Shown here: positions 46,720-63,253 of the stretch, piece by piece
Layout of the letters: the number at the start of each line of letters is the position of its first letter
Numbering within the stretch: the first letter of the stretch is position 1
Assembly (NCBI GenBank): GCA_963573385.1
Contig: CAUYLG010027018.1
Coordinates: 62,001-126,000 of the forward strand
Direction: 5' to 3'
Source: Cacajao melanocephalus
Lineage: Eukaryota > Chordata > Mammalia > Primates > Pitheciidae
DNA: 64,000 bases
The notes under the pieces: generated by a model
The model's database searches: none
Seen by the model: the letters and a program-made list of their open reading frames with translations, nothing else
What the model was told of the DNA's origin: nothing
Program-made: the position numbers and the translations under genes

Positions 46720-47264
46720 TGATGGAAAAAAGAGTTTTTCACAATTATTCTTCATATGTTTTTCAATTATTCATAGTATTTCTAACCCTCATTACTTTAG
46801 CTGTCATTAGAGTGACATTTTTTTCTGGAGACAAGAATTCTCATTATATACCTTCCACATTAGAAACTCCTGATCCGTTCCTATTTGAAATTGTGCTCCT
46901 GTCAATCTACCAGGACAAAGAACAAACAGTGAGTGGTGAGATACTCAAAAGAGGCAACCAACTGGAGTCTCTCACGTAAAGGACAGAACCTTTTTTTTCT
47001 CCCAGCTTGGAAAATTTGTCCTCCCGGAATTAATCAGCCAATGTCTTCTGAACACCAAAATAAAACAAAATATAACCTTTGTTAAAATCCCTTCACAGAG
47101 GAAAACATGAAAATAGAAATATATAGATGTTAATTTAGCTTAAAGTTGTGTTTTGTGTACCGTTTCACTCAAGCCTAGTGCAAAATAATAAATTTCCTTC
47201 ATTTTAAAAAGCCACAACCCTGTTCATTTATTGGCCTTTTGGACAACTTTTACTACTCCAAGAT
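46720..47264. other. AT-rich interval with no recognised feature
   Basis: No gene or confident repeat. Confidence 0.4.
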
Positions 47265-47645
47265 CCGAAAGTTGTTTTCCATCTCTATGCCTTTACATAA
47301 GCTGTTCCTATGCTTTAAATGCCATTACTATCGTTTTCTGATTAAAGTGCTACTCTCATCAAGTCAAACCTCTGTGAAGCTTGCTTTTTTGTTCAAGTGT
47401 TCTTCTCTCTTCCCATCTCCTTCATCTAACCTTGGTGTAGTGGCTTACTCCACAGAACTCCCATGTCACTCATTTTCAGTGTCCTCTATTAAACCACTTA
47501 GAATATTGTAATGAACTCGCTTTTTTCTTCTACCAGACTCTGTGGGTTCCTTGAGGGCAAGGATCATGTTTTATTCATGTTCATAGTCTCATCACTTAGT
47601 GCAGTACCTGATTTAATCTAGATGCTCATAAATATTGAAGGTATT
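47265..47645 (+). mobile_element. L2 (LINE-2) 3' end
   Basis: TAAGCTGTTCCTATGCTTTAAATG, TTGTTCAAGTGTTCTTCTC, GGTTCCTTGAGGGCAAGGATC and AGATGCTCATAAATATTGAAGG follow the L2 order. Confidence 0.75.
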
Positions 47646-47815
47646 TTTATATTTCCTATTTTCTACATATAATTTACTTCGTATTTCTTTTAAAGTTTCA
47701 ATCCTTTTCTTATTCTCTTTAAAGCTCTGAAACTAGAGACAAATTGACCATTAGTGACTCAGGAAACCACTTTGTTTTTCAGATCTGTACAATGGAGCTA
47801 ATGACACAAACATGT

Positions 47816-48310
47816 ATTTTTTTTTTTATGCACTTTAGGTCCTGGGGTACACGTGCAGAACATGCAGGATTGTTGCATAGGTACCTACATGGCAATGTGG
47901 TTTGCTGCTTCCATTCCCCCCGTCACCTATATCTGGCATTTCTCCCCATGTTATCCCTCCTCAACCTCCCTACCTTCCGCTCTCCCTCCCTTATTCCCCC
48001 ACAACAGATCCCAGTGTGTGTGATGCTCCCTTCCCTGTGTCCATGTGTTCTCATTGTTCAACACCCACCTACGAGTAAGAACATGTGGTGTTTTCTGTTC
48101 TTGTGTCAGTTTGCTGAGAATGATGGTTTCCAGATTCATCCATGTCCTTACAAAGGACACAAACTCATCATTTTTTATAGCTGCAGAGTATTCCATGGTG
48201 TTTATGTGCCACATTTTCCTTGTCCAGTCTATCATTGATGGGCATTTGGGTTGGTTCCAGGTCTTTGTTATTGTAAACAGTGCCACAATGAACATACGTG
48301 TGCATGTGAC
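47816..48310 (-). mobile_element. 5'-truncated L1, antisense, relatively young
   Basis: T run, then GGTACACGTGCAGAACATGCAGG, CCCAGTGTGTGTGATGCTCC and GTATTCCATGGTGTTTATGTGCC; low decay compared with its neighbours. Confidence 0.9.
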
Positions 48311-48444
48311 ACAAATATATTTTAAAAGCCTATAGTAAAAATAAATGGCTTATCCTCTTGAGAGAAAAATGCTAAATAAAAAAATTGGGATATATTTTAG
48401 AAAACCATTTGGCAATATTTTATGAAGTTAGACATACATTCTAC

Positions 48445-48810
48445 TGATATGGTTTGGCCCTCTGTCCCCACCCAAATCTCATGTTGAATTGTACTCCCAT
48501 AATTCCTACATGTTGTGGGAGGAACTGAGTGGGAGATAATTTGAACCATGGGGGCAGTTTCCCCCATACTGTTCTCATGGTGGTGAATAAATCTCATGAG
48601 ACTTCACGGTTTTATCAAGAGTTTCTGCTTTTGTATCTTTCTCATTCTCTCTGTTGCCAGCTGCAATGTGAGATGTGCCTTTCACCTTCCACCATGATTG
48701 TGGAACATATCCAGCCACGTGGAACTGTGAGTCAAATTAAACTTCTTTCTTTTGTAAATTACCCAGTCCCAGCTATGTCATTATCAGCAGTGTGAAAACA
48801 GACTAATACA
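48445..48810 (+). mobile_element. Solo MaLR LTR (MST/THE1 type)
   Basis: TGATATGGTTTGGCCCTCTG through AACAGACTAATACA, with TGGGGGCAGTTTCCCCCATA inside. TCTAC and CCTAC flank it, a likely 5-bp target duplication in L1. Confidence 0.92.
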
Positions 48811-49020
48811 CCTACCTTATGATCAAGTGATGCAACTCCTAAGCTGGGCCGAGTGGACTAATACACCTACCTTATGATCAAGAAATGTAATTCCTAAGCT
48901 GGATTCAGTGGACTAATACACCTACTTTATGATCAAGGGATGTTACTTCTAAGCTGGGCCCAGTGGACTAATACACCTACCTTATGATCAAGGGATGTAA
49001 CTCCTAAGCTGGGCTAAGTG
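48801..49020. repeat. 55-bp tandem repeat, four copies
   Basis: Units 48801-48855, 48856-48910, 48911-48965 and 48966-49020, all exactly 55 bp. Each holds the last 10 bp of the LTR (GACTAATACA), 32 bp of L1-like sequence and about 13 bp resembling an Alu head (GCTGGGCC-AGTG). Confidence 0.97.
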
Positions 49021-49160
49021 GCGCACATCCATTGTCCCAGCTACTCTGGAGGCTGAGGTAGGGAAATTGTCTGCCAGGAGTTTCAGGCTGTAATGAGAGC
49101 TACGATCACACCATAGAACTCCAGCATGGGCAACACAGTGAGACCCAAAAATTGCCATCA
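49005..49160 (+). mobile_element. Alu fragment with left-monomer deletion
   Basis: GCTGGGCTAAGTGGCGCACAT joins a right-type segment (GTCCCAGCTACTCTGGAGGC) and ends at CAGTGAGACCC. Confidence 0.75.
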
Positions 49161-49381
49161 AAAGAAGAACAGAAAAACAAATTTTGATATATTCATACAG
49201 TGGAATACTACTTTAACAATAAAAAGAACTGAACCACTAGTACATGCAATATGACTGATTCTTAACAACATTCACCTAAACAAAAAAAGCCATAGGAAAA
49301 AAGAATAAAAACTGTATAGTACCATTCATATGAAATCCAAGATTAGGCAAAACTAACTTATCGTTATAGAAATCAAAATAT

Positions 49382-49498
49382 TGGCCAGGCTCATGCCTGT
49401 AACCCCAGCACTTTGGGAGGTCAAGGTGGGAGGATCTCTAGAGGCCAGGAGTTCAAGATCTGCCTACATAACATAGCAAGAGCCCATCTCAATCAATC
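49382..49498 (+). mobile_element. Alu monomer (FLAM-like)
   Basis: TGGCCAGGCTCATGCCTGTAAC through AAGAGCCCATCTC and an (AATC)n tail; inserted in old L1. Confidence 0.8.
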
Positions 49499-49660
49499 AA
49501 AGTATCAATCAAAAGTCAGAATATAGTAAGTTTTTAGGCGGGGTGGGGGGTTGATTGGAAGGGATGTCTACCCTATGTAACCATAGGGTTACATATTGGA
49601 GCAGGGGGAGGGCAATTCTGGTTCCTTTGGTTTTGATGTGGGTAGGGAGTACCTTCCTAA

Positions 49661-51055
49661 GAACATGCACATGAGATAGGAGCTAAGGCCCCCAAAGTAA
49701 ATAGAGGTCTAGTAGGAAGGAGGAATGAGTTTGAATAGCTAAAAAACAATGTCCCAATGTCCACTTTGTAACCCAACCGCTCATTTAGTATTGGAACTCC
49801 TTCAACATCCAATTCAGCTAAAACAATATATGAATTAAACTAAATATTAGGTACCCTACATCTAAATAACTCATTCCTAGGGCCTCCAGATTAAAAGGAT
49901 GGATTAAATACCCTCATCTAATTTTGTTCCCTCTTAGAATCCCATTAAATGTGTGTGTGTGTGTGTCTTTCTAAAGACCTAAACCATAAGCATAGGGAAG
50001 ATAAAAAATAACAGCAACATTTTGAAAGCTGAAAAACAAATGGTTAAATGCCAGCTGATATAGGTGACTTGAGAAAGCTCAATCCCAAAATAGGCAATGA
50101 AAAAACCTGAAAAGCAACCCTTTGTGTGCTGCAGAATCTTCTAAACACGTAAGAATAGGTAGCACCAATTACCTCCTAGGAGTTTCATAAGAATTAATTA
50201 AGATAATATTTTTAAGTGCTTACTGGCACATAGAATGAGCCCTCAGGAAATATTAGCTATCACTACCACCATCATGCCTCTGGTTAAAACAAGTCAGATT
50301 CTCAACTGTCTATAGAAAAAGATTCAGCATTCTTTTTTCTTTTTTCTAATGGGCACAGAGGATATTTATTTAAGATGGTGGTTTTCAAACTTTTAAAAAA
50401 GTAGCAGACTGCTTGTTTTGTAAACGAAATCTTACGTGAACCTTACTATAGGAAACAGATGAATGTGGCACTCCTCAGGGAGCAGCAAGGGTGTGGGGCC
50501 TGGGCTCTATCCTCTCAGTTTCCTCCTTGTCCTTTAAAGGAGGCTCTGACATCCTTGAGGAACACAACTGATTTAAAGAGAAAGGAAAAAGAAGTTAGGA
50601 TTTAGACAAATAAGTAAATAAATAAAATAAATGAATGGGAAAAAACAGAAAGCCTTTCCTTAATGTGAAGAAGTGGAGCTGGAAAATCACCACTCTGTAA
50701 CCATCACAGTAAAAACTGCTTCAAGAATCATTGATGAATACTTAGTCCAGGAGGGAAAGTTTGTTTAGAAGCAGGACATTTGCGTGATCTTCATGCAAAC
50801 AGATTGCACATAAGGGAGAAAACACTGCTTATACCAGGGCAAACATTACTGACCTGCAGACTTGAAAAATGTGAATGTCGTGTAAGGCAAGAAAAGGCTG
50901 AAGTGCTTCAGATTAAAAGCTAAGAAAGATACAGCAACGATTAATAAATGCAACATATGATTTCTGACTGGATCATGTACTTAAATAAAAAAAACACCAT
51001 AAAGGACATTATTGGGACAACTGACATTTGAAATGTGGATTGTAAATTTGATACA
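49661..51055. other. 1.4-kb interval, mostly unrecognised
   Basis: Contains a MIR 3' end at about 50155-50270 (AAGATAATATTTTTAAGTGC, GGCACATAGAATGAGCCCTC). No gene evidence. Confidence 0.45.
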
Positions 51056-51473
<418 letters not shown>

Positions 51474-51529
51474 CTACTCTCAAACACTTTAGAAAAAAAT
51501 ATATACAGTGTGTTTACACATATGGAGAA

Positions 51530-51718
51530 AACAGTGGTTCTTAAAAGTGGGATCCCTGGAGGAGCAGCAGTGTCACTTGGGAACTTGTTAGCAATACAAA
51601 TTCTTTGGCCCAACGAGAATCTGCTAAATCAGTTGTCTGGGGTGGGGCCCAAGAGGCTGTGTTTTAACCTGAGCATTCCTGGTTGTTCAGACACATGCTA
51701 AACTTTGAAAACCACTAA
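51530..51718. mobile_element. MER5A-type hAT MITE
   Basis: CAGTGGTTCTTAAAAGTGGG at one end and the inverted-repeat partner TTTGAAAACCACTAATA at the other; TCTGGGGTGGGGCCCAAGAG in the middle. Confidence 0.85.
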
Positions 51719-52844
51719 TACAGACAGAATAAGAAAACAAACGTGGTGAAATGTTAAAATCAGTGGATGTGGGGAAAGGACATACAGGAGTTTTCTGTAT
51801 TACTCTTGAAACTTTCCTGTAAGTCTAAAATTGCTTCAAAATAAAAATTAAAGACAAAATTACCCTGGTACAGTAAATGTAGTAGAGGTGGGGAGAGGAG
51901 ACCTGGGAGATAAAAAGGCAAATTACAGGGTTAACGCAGCAACCATGCATGAGGTGATGTGATTTACAACTAAGACTGCTGCAGCTCCAGTGCCAAGTGA
52001 GGACAGCTTATCTGCAGTCTTCAAATAACAAACCTCCTTGCAGAACATTTGGGCACCAATCAACACTAACCTGAATAGGAGGGTCCCGCAATCTCTGTAG
52101 AGAGGTTGCCTTCAGAAAAGCTTTCAGGGAGCATGAGGAAAACAGCAGTCACAGCACTCCAGATTTCTATCAAGGGCTGACCTGAGAGTGACATTCTTGT
52201 TCACTGCTGTAATTTTCACCGGTTTTTGGAGTCATCCAGTAATGTGTAAGTTATTCCAATTGGGGAGATCTTCAATCAGAATACTAGTGCTAAAAACTCC
52301 ATATTTGATAAACTTGTGAAAATACGTATCTTCACCAAAACCTTTGAGAGGTTTAGTGTCCAAGACTGATTTGACCTCTAAGGTATGCGACATGAGGTTG
52401 AAACCACCTTTGCAAAGATTATGAAAGTGAGGTAAGTCTAGCATAGCTGACTGCATCCTGCTTCTAGCCTCACAGGCGTGACTCAGCATTCGTTGGCACC
52501 ATGGTAAGAACCTTCACCATCTATCTTTGGCTTTATTTTGCAACTCTTGTTTTGCATGGGGGACACTATATGCCTGTACTCACCGGCACATGCTACATTG
52601 TCTCCTACAATGGAATGCTCTTTTGTCTTCATCTAACGCCCACTTGTGTTTTAATTTCTTGGGCATCACTTCTTTTAGGAAAACTCTTTTGGGAATCAAG
52701 AAGATGAGAAAGATCAAGCTACTGAAGAACAAGGGGAAGAGCATGTATCAAGATCCCAAGGCTAGAAAGAACTTGAAGTGCTTATGTAACTAAAGAAGGC
52801 AGAGGGAGACACAAGGAAGTGAGGGAGGAGATAGGAGGCCCCAA
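51719..52844. other. 1.1-kb interval with no recognised gene
   Basis: Open frames up to 88 codons (52501-52793 region) show no recognisable domain, no splice evidence and no repeat identity. Confidence 0.4.
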
Positions 52845-53308
52845 GTGAACCTGAAAAGATAAGCAAGATCTAGTTTATGCAGGACTTTGTAAGACAAGGT
52901 AAGGAATTTAGATTTTATTCTAAGAGCAACGGAAAGCCTGTGGAGGGCTATGAACAAGGGTGTGATATAATCAGGTTTATATTTTAAAAGAGCACCCTGG
53001 CTACTATATAGCAAATGGAGAGAACAGGGGCAAGAGAGAAGAAAAAGTGGCCATAAAGACACCATTGCTGTAGTTCAGAATGAGAGTATCAGTGGCGGTG
53101 GCCACAGAGATGGAAAGAGGTAGGCCAGCTGGAGATATATTGATTTATTAATATTTTACAATAGAACTGGAACAAAACTTTCCGATGGATTCCATATGGA
53201 GGGGAAAAGAAGAAACTCAAAGATGAAACCAAGGTTTCTTGATTATACCATTTACTGAATGGGAAGGAAATACTGGAGCAGAAACAGGCTTCAGGGTAAA
53301 AATCAAAA
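52845..53308 (-). mobile_element. L2 relic, antisense
   Basis: GCAGGACTTTGTAAGACAAGG, TTTAGATTTTATTCTAAGAGC, AAAGCCTGTGGAGGGCTATG and AGCACCCTGGCTACTATATAG match the antisense L2 body. A further piece may continue at 54180-54460 (TGGCTAACACAGTCCAGTGC). Confidence 0.6.
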
Positions 53309-53618
53309 GTTTTTTGTTGTTGTTATTTGTTTTGAGACAGAATCTCATTTTATCGCTCCAGCTGGTGTGCAGTGGAATGAATACGGCTCACTGTAGCCTC
53401 AACCTCCTGGGCTCAAGCGATTCTCCTGCTTCAACCCCCCAACAAGTAGCTGGGACTATGGGTGCATACTATCAGACCCTGCTAATTTCTGTATTTTTTG
53501 TAGAGACAGGATTTCGTCATCTTGCCTAGGCTGGTCTCAAACACCTGAGCTCAAGCAATCCGCCTGCCTGAGCTTCCCAAAGTGCTGGGATTTACAGGTG
53601 TGAGCCACTGCATCTGGC
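53309..53618 (-). mobile_element. Alu SINE, antisense
   Basis: (TTG)n tail, GAGACAGAATCTCATTTTATC through GAGCCACTGCATCTGGC. Forms an inverted pair with the next Alu. Confidence 0.9.
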
Positions 53619-53634
53619 AGAAAATAAAGTTTTA

Positions 53635-53906
53635 TGAGCTGGGCATAGTGGTTCATGCTTGCAAACCCAGCACTTTGGGATGCCGATGTGGAAGGACTGC
53701 CTGAGCTCAGGAGTTCGAGGCCAGCCTGGGCAACAAAGGGAGACTCCATCTCTACAAAAAACTTTTTTAAATTAGCCAGGCGTGGTGGTGCATGCCTGTG
53801 ATACCAGCTACACTGGTGGCTGAGGCAGGAGGATGGCTTGAGCCCAGGAAGTAGAGGCTGCACTCCAGCGTGGGCAACAGAGCAAAATTCCGTCTCAAAT
53901 TAAAAA
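53635..53906 (+). mobile_element. Alu SINE, sense
   Basis: GAGCTGGGCATAGTGGTTCATG through TTCCGTCTCAAATTAAAAAAAA, 16 bp from the antisense Alu on its left. Confidence 0.9.
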
Positions 53907-54671
53907 AAAGCATCCTAAAACTTAAAAAAAGACATGTACAATTAATTTTGGCTACTCTAGACACTGCCTATGGGATAGCCCTGCTTCACAAGGAGCAGTT
54001 TAAAAAAGGAAAGAAAAGAAAAAAAAAAGACTTTGGACATGCTGAGATGCTAAAGAGTATCTAAGAATAGATGTCCAGTTGAATAGAAATTTTGAGGAAA
54101 GGTTGGAATCAAATCAATCAATCTTGTAGTAAGCAACATAGAGATGAAATTTAAAATTAACCTAGCTCCAAGATCCAGGGAAATGCAGTGACTATTTATA
54201 GGACAGGGAGAGGAGGGAAAATCAGCAAAATAAGACTGTGGAGTGGTCAGGAAGGGTAGTGTGTCATGGAGGAACAGGTGGCTAACACAGTCCAGTGCTT
54301 TGTGTAGATCATGAAAGAATAGGGAATGTCTTTTGCCTTCGGCAACACATAAGCACTTGATGCGCTGACAAGAGCAGCTTTAGTGGCATGACTAGTACAG
54401 AAATCAGATGAAACTGAAAAATGAATGAAAGATGACAAAGAGATAATAGTGCTCATGTATTAAACTATACGACACTGCTGAACTTTCACAATTTTTGATG
54501 TATAAAACTAAAAATTTCATGACTCCTCTTTTTTGTTTTTATTTGACAGAAGAAAAATGAACATATACGGCAATAGTTAGTAGGGAATGTGAGATCAAGC
54601 AGAGTCAGAAGAGGGTTGAGGGTTTTAGGCGGAGCACCAGATCGTGTTTGTACAAGGTTAAAAATGAGGCA

Positions 54672-55037
<366 letters not shown>

Positions 55038-55160
55038 TTAAATATAGAGTAATGTGAGACAAACTAGCAAACGTTAAGAAGGTTTGCTTATTTCTGCTTG
55101 AACCCCTGACTGTGATTAAATGAAATGCAGCTCCTCAGGAAGACTCTTAAAACAGGATAG

Positions 55161-56630
<1,470 letters not shown>

Positions 56631-57479
56631 AATGGGAAAGGAAAAGTGACCTGAGGTAGTGACTGCTAAGGGAGTGATTGTAATGATTAACTACAGAAAA
56701 GTAAGTTGACTAAAGATGACTATAGAAGCTAAGGGCTAATGGTTACAGTGAAGGTAGAGGAGTCAATGTATTGAAGGAATCAATACTAATCCTAATTCCT
56801 CAAGTTCTTCAGGAAATGATGTAAGTGCTGATGACAGTGGTCACAGAATGTATACATTTTAAAAATGGTGCCAATGCAGTTTTTAGGAATTACAACTTCC
56901 AGATGCATCAGGAGAGTGAGTCGAAGAAATGCAAATTTCAAAAGCGATATTATTTATATTCAATCAGATAAGGATTTTGTTACTTAGCTGATTTTTTAAA
57001 AATGCATCCCAAAGATAATACATATAATCAAGAGAAAAGCATCAGACAAATCCCATGATTAGGTCCTACAAAATATATCACCAGTACTCCTCAAAACTGT
57101 CAAGGTCGTCAAAAGTAAGGAAAGTTTTGAGAAACTGCCACAGCCACAAGAGGCACATATGGAGATGTGATAACTAAATGTAATGTGGTATTCTGGATGG
57201 AATCCTGGAACAGAAAAAGGATATTAGGTAAAACCGAAGGAAATCTGAATAAAATGTGAACCTTAGTTAATAGTAGTGCAACAAATGTACCATATTAGCA
57301 TAAAATGTTAATAACAGGGGAAAGTGGATGCTGGGTATATGGGAATTCTCTGGATTCTCTAAAAAAAAAACATTAGAACAGTCTTAAACATATTTTTAAA
57401 GCTGTAGTGAATAAAACAATGGCCACCCATATATTTAATATCTTGTTTAATAATGGTCAATACTGTTAGAGCCTCCCTT
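56631..57479. other. Interval with no recognised feature
   Basis: AT-rich, no gene or confident repeat. Confidence 0.4.
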
Positions 57480-57950
57480 CATTGTCCTCTCCTTACCAGA
57501 TATGACCGCTTTTCTAAATTTGATTTTCATTCTCTTGTATTTTTTGACTACTTTAACTACATATGTATATATAACTAAGCAATTTACAAGTTTTAGAATT
57601 GAAAGTATATGAATTGTCATACTATTTTTCTACATCTTTCTCTTTTTGCCTCATCACATTTCTGAGTTCAGTCCTGTTATATTGGCGTATAACATTACAT
57701 CCTATTAACATCCCATAAAGTATTTATCCTCTTATTGATAAACGTTTCTAATTTTTGGCTTCTACCCACAGCGCTGTTACATACCTCCTTGTTCAGTTAC
57801 CAAAATTTCTACAGGACGTATAGGTAGGAGCAGAGTGCTGGGCTTTAGCAGTTTAATACCTTGTTTTACTAGATTTTGCCAAATTGCTTTCCAAAGAGGT
57901 TTTAACATTTGCGCACCTACTAGCAGGTGCGTATGTTTAGACGTGTGGAG
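57480..57950 (-). mobile_element. Old L1 3' region, antisense
   Basis: TTTTCTACATCTTTCTCTTTTTGCC, CATTACATCCTATTAACATCCC and CCAAATTGCTTTCCAAAGAGG with CGCACCTACTAGCAGG match an antisense old L1. It ends just before the CpG-rich promoter. Confidence 0.6.
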
Positions 57951-57989
57951 GAAAAACTCTTTAAAGACATACAAACTAGATAATATACT

Positions 57990-58410
57990 TGCTTCATTCT
58001 CGTTTGACTTTCGTACCCACACAAATTATTTCTGGAAACAAACAAGTAAGCAGCTGCTACTACCCCTTTCCGCGGCACCAGACACAGTCTTCCGCTGGGA
58101 GACGCAGATACAAGGCAGCTTCCGGCGTAGACAGTGACGCAAAGGATCACGTAAACACGCTCGGGTCGTCAGCGTTCTGCTCGACGTCCTCGAAGGCCCC
58201 TTTCCGGGCTGTCTGACACGATACAAGTGTCAGCTTGTGTTGGCCGGTTGCCTTTCTTTCGCAAGAAAGGAAAATATCCTTACAGACTCTTCTTATTCTC
58301 AGAGACTATTTCCTTCCCTAGAAAGGAGTTGCTTTTGGCTGTCGTTTCCTTCAGGCAGCGCCGCGGGCAGCTCACAGGCCCTTGTAAGGCTCGCGCCGTG
58401 GCCCCACCTC
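57990..58410 (+). promoter_or_regulatory. RPL21: RPL21 CpG-rich promoter
   Basis: CpG density rises sharply relative to everything upstream and extends past exon 1 to about 58680, the only CpG-island-like stretch of the window. ETS-like core sites occur at about 58122 (CTTCCGGC) and within exon 1 (CCGGAA, 58422-58427); GTGACGCAA near 58131 resembles a CRE/AP-1 site. No TATA box is seen at the usual distance, as in most ribosomal protein genes. Inferred from composition and position only. Confidence 0.75.
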
Positions 58411-58441
58411 CTTCCTTTCGGCCGGAACCGCCATCTTCCAG
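58411..58441 (+). other. RPL21: RPL21 exon 1, non-coding, TOP start and YY1 site
   Basis: CTTCCTTTCGG forms the 5' terminal oligopyrimidine (TOP) tract expected of ribosomal protein mRNAs, which couples translation to mTOR signalling. GCCATCTTCC (58430-58439) is a YY1 site, common just downstream of such starts. The exon ends CCAG before the donor GTAGGG (58442). The exact start base is uncertain by several nucleotides because the pyrimidine tract extends left. Confidence 0.85.
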
Positions 58442-60653
58442 GTAGGGCCTGCGCGTGGCTCCTGGGCGCTAAGCGTTTGACAGACTTGAACCGCTCCCCT
58501 GTGGCCGCAGAGGTAGCATTGGGACCGTGGGGAGACTACCTAATCTGTTTGGGATCCATTGGCATGGGCGGGTTAAGCCGTGTTCTGCTAGACGGAGGAG
58601 CGTGCGCCGGGTCGGGCCTGGGCCGTGGGCTGAGAACCAGATTGCAATGTCGAGGCCCTGCCGGGGAACATTTGCTAAAAAGACAAGGCTGAGTCACTTG
58701 GGGTGAGGTGATTCGAGTTAATCTGGAAAAGACTTTGTTTTATGTCCCCGTGGCTGCATCCCCAGTACCGTGAGTGGCCCTCTCTCATAGGCTGTGTGCG
58801 GGCCGCGTGGCCTGAAGCCTTTCTAACTCCTTTCGGTGTGGCTTTTTTTGTTCCTAATCTTTTGATGCTGTTGGTTGAGGACTTAAGGGGTAGTAGGAAT
58901 GGGTTTAAAGTCGGGTGTCGGCTTTGATCTCCTGTGAGCAGTACATGTGTGAAAACCCGGGCTCTTGATCGGAGAATGGGTCGCCAAGTTGTCCTAGGTA
59001 ATGAACCCTCACAACTCGTGGTTAATGCATGAGACGATTTCCTAATGTTTTTAAAATTTGGACCCCACATGGTGATTGGACGAAGGGAAAGTATTTTGAG
59101 GTTGCAACACCAATATTTGCACCAAGAGGAGATACTGTTCTGCGAATTCTAGGGCAGCGTGCTTTGAGTGAAGGGAAACATTTAGCCGTAGTTCATCTTT
59201 TTGTCTAGTTTGTAGATGTTAACAGGCAGAGTCGGGCAAACTGCAGGTTACTCCAAATAGTGGATCCTAGTTGACGTGATTTTAATACTGCTACAGACTG
59301 AAGCGTCACTGTTTTGGAAAGCGCGTTCAGTTTCAACTGTATGGGGTCCGTGTGGAAAATGTATTCCTTACTTAGGAACATGGATCTAGTTTGGAGTCAA
59401 GAATAAGTTAACTGGTTCTGCCACTTGGTGATTCCACAAAGTGGCTTGAATCTGCAGAGTACCACTCCTTGTTTGCTAACTTACCACAAGTCTTTGGAAC
59501 TTTATATACTTGTAAAGGCTTTGGGGATTAGAACAGGGTACCTGCCATTTAAGGGATTCGTCCGTTGTAACAATGGTTTGGCCTTGGTGAGTTCGGTGAA
59601 ACATGTTTGCTTGCTATACAATTTTTATTAAAACAATTCTTAAGGCATTGTTAATAAATTTAGAAACCAAATTGTATTACAATGTTGTTAACACACTAAG
59701 CCTACCTGGCATATTTTACCTTATCATAGGAGTAATGGCCAGGAATAGCACTTCATTTTTTTTTTTTCTTTGTTTTTTCATTTTTTTTTTTTTTTTGATT
59801 TTCGGTTTTTTTTGTGTGTTTTTAGCACTTCTGTCATAGAATGACCAAAGAGCCATCAAAACTATTGTTTTGGACTTTCGAGAAACAAAGGAAGGTTAAT
59901 TTCTAAATGCCTGTGGGTGAATTCTTAGATAATGATAAATTAGCTGCCAGTTACTACTGAGCACTTAACACAGGCCAAGAATTTCTGAGTTCTTTGTAGA
60001 CGTTACCTCAGTTATGAAAGTGTTCACCCCCATTTCACATGTGAAGATGAGAGGTGAAATGTGGGTTTTGCAGCTAGTAGGTGGCAGAACCTATGTCAAA
60101 TTTAGGTCAATGATTATAAAGCCTGGGTTCCCCTTTCTTCTACCCTATATACATTTTGTAGTAAGTAATCAGAAATGTGAAGTGACTTGAGATTTCTGAC
60201 AGTTCAATAGATGCTGTTTGAAATACACTGTCACAGAAAATTTGGTTGACAAGAAAGATTTAATTGACATAAAAATGTACGTCTCTTTTATTGTGTTCTC
60301 CAGTAAATTATCTTCTAGTTAGTAATTACATACCCTTGGTATTCTAGAATGGGTGGTAGAAGTCCTTTTGTGTTTTTATATTCTCATAGGGAAATGTTTC
60401 TGGTTTGGATTTTTGTATCAAGTTCTGCTACTTAAGAGTTTTTTTGTTACAGAACTTGGGCAGTTCTGCCAAAAGACCTTACTTCCGAAAATAATGGTTT
60501 TTCACCTTTCAGCGGAACTAATTGCTTGGTGATCCAGCTTTCACTTTGCAATCCTCACATTGCTACTGAAATGTAAACATTTGAAATTGCAGGGGTTTTG
60601 GGGAATAATGCCAGTTTTCAATTGTATTTGACTGTTAGACTTTTTGATTTCAG
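58442..60653 (+). other. RPL21: RPL21 intron 1
   Basis: GT at 58442, AG at 60652-60653 after a TTTTTGATTT tract. About 2.2 kb, free of Alu, holding the rest of the CpG-rich region, a T-rich stretch at 59757-59820 and a MIR at about 59945-60135. No snoRNA motif was found here. Confidence 0.85.
59945..60135 (+). mobile_element. MIR SINE in RPL21 intron 1
   Basis: CCAGTTACTACTGAGCACTTA, CCCCCATTTCACATGTGAAGA, GCAGCTAGTAGGTGGCAGAAC in MIR order. Confidence 0.75.
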
Positions 60654-60665
60654 TAATTCGCCAAA

Positions 60666-62867
<2,202 letters not shown>

Positions 62868-63085
62868 GTAAGCCCATTACTCTCAATACGTACCATATGC
62901 CAGAGGACCCCAGGTTAAAAGTATAGCCACTTGATGGTTGTCATTGTTTAGCTTAATAAGCAACTTAGCAGATAAGTTCAAAGTTTATCAGTACTATTTC
63001 TCCTTTCTCCAAAGATCAAAGGTAGATTCAGCATACAGTCAATGAAAAAAATAAATTGGATCCTTTTCTAGTACTTGGTTGACCT

Positions 63086-63221
63086 TTTTTTAATTAATTT
63101 TTTTATAAAGACGGGGTTTCACCATGTTGGTCAGGCTGGTCTTGAACTCCCGACCTCAGGTGATCCACCCGCCTTGGCCTCCAAAGTGCTTGGATTACAG
63201 GCATGAGCCACCATGCTCAGC
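63086..63221 (-). mobile_element. Alu left-half fragment, antisense
   Basis: TTTTTATAAAGACGGGGTTTCACC through GAGCCACCATGCTCAGCC. Confidence 0.9.
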
Positions 63222-63253
63222 CGGTTGACCTTTACTAAGAATCTCTTTCCACT

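Larger units (their letters stand above)
48390..49660 (+). mobile_element. Old L1 split by an LTR and Alu fragments
   Basis: GAAAACCATTTGGCAATATTTTATG before the LTR, CCTACCTTATGATCAAG after it, TTCATACAGTGGAATACTACT after the first Alu fragment and a decayed 3' UTR after the second. Confidence 0.75.

Noticed and set aside
47744..48238. 164-codon open frame on the + strand
   Set aside because: It runs over the antisense strand of a 5'-truncated L1.
48801..49020. Four-copy repeat as a CRISPR array
   Set aside because: Units are contiguous with no unique spacers, and it derives from LTR, L1 and Alu sequence.
52501..52793. Open frames of 68 and 88 codons near a CACCATGG start context
   Set aside because: Good start context by chance; the frames overlap each other and lack splice sites, conserved domains or any promoter evidence.
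58237..58692. 151-codon open frame over RPL21 exon 1 and the CpG-rich region
   Set aside because: GC-rich regions yield long chance frames; it reads through the exon 1 donor and has no recognised domain.
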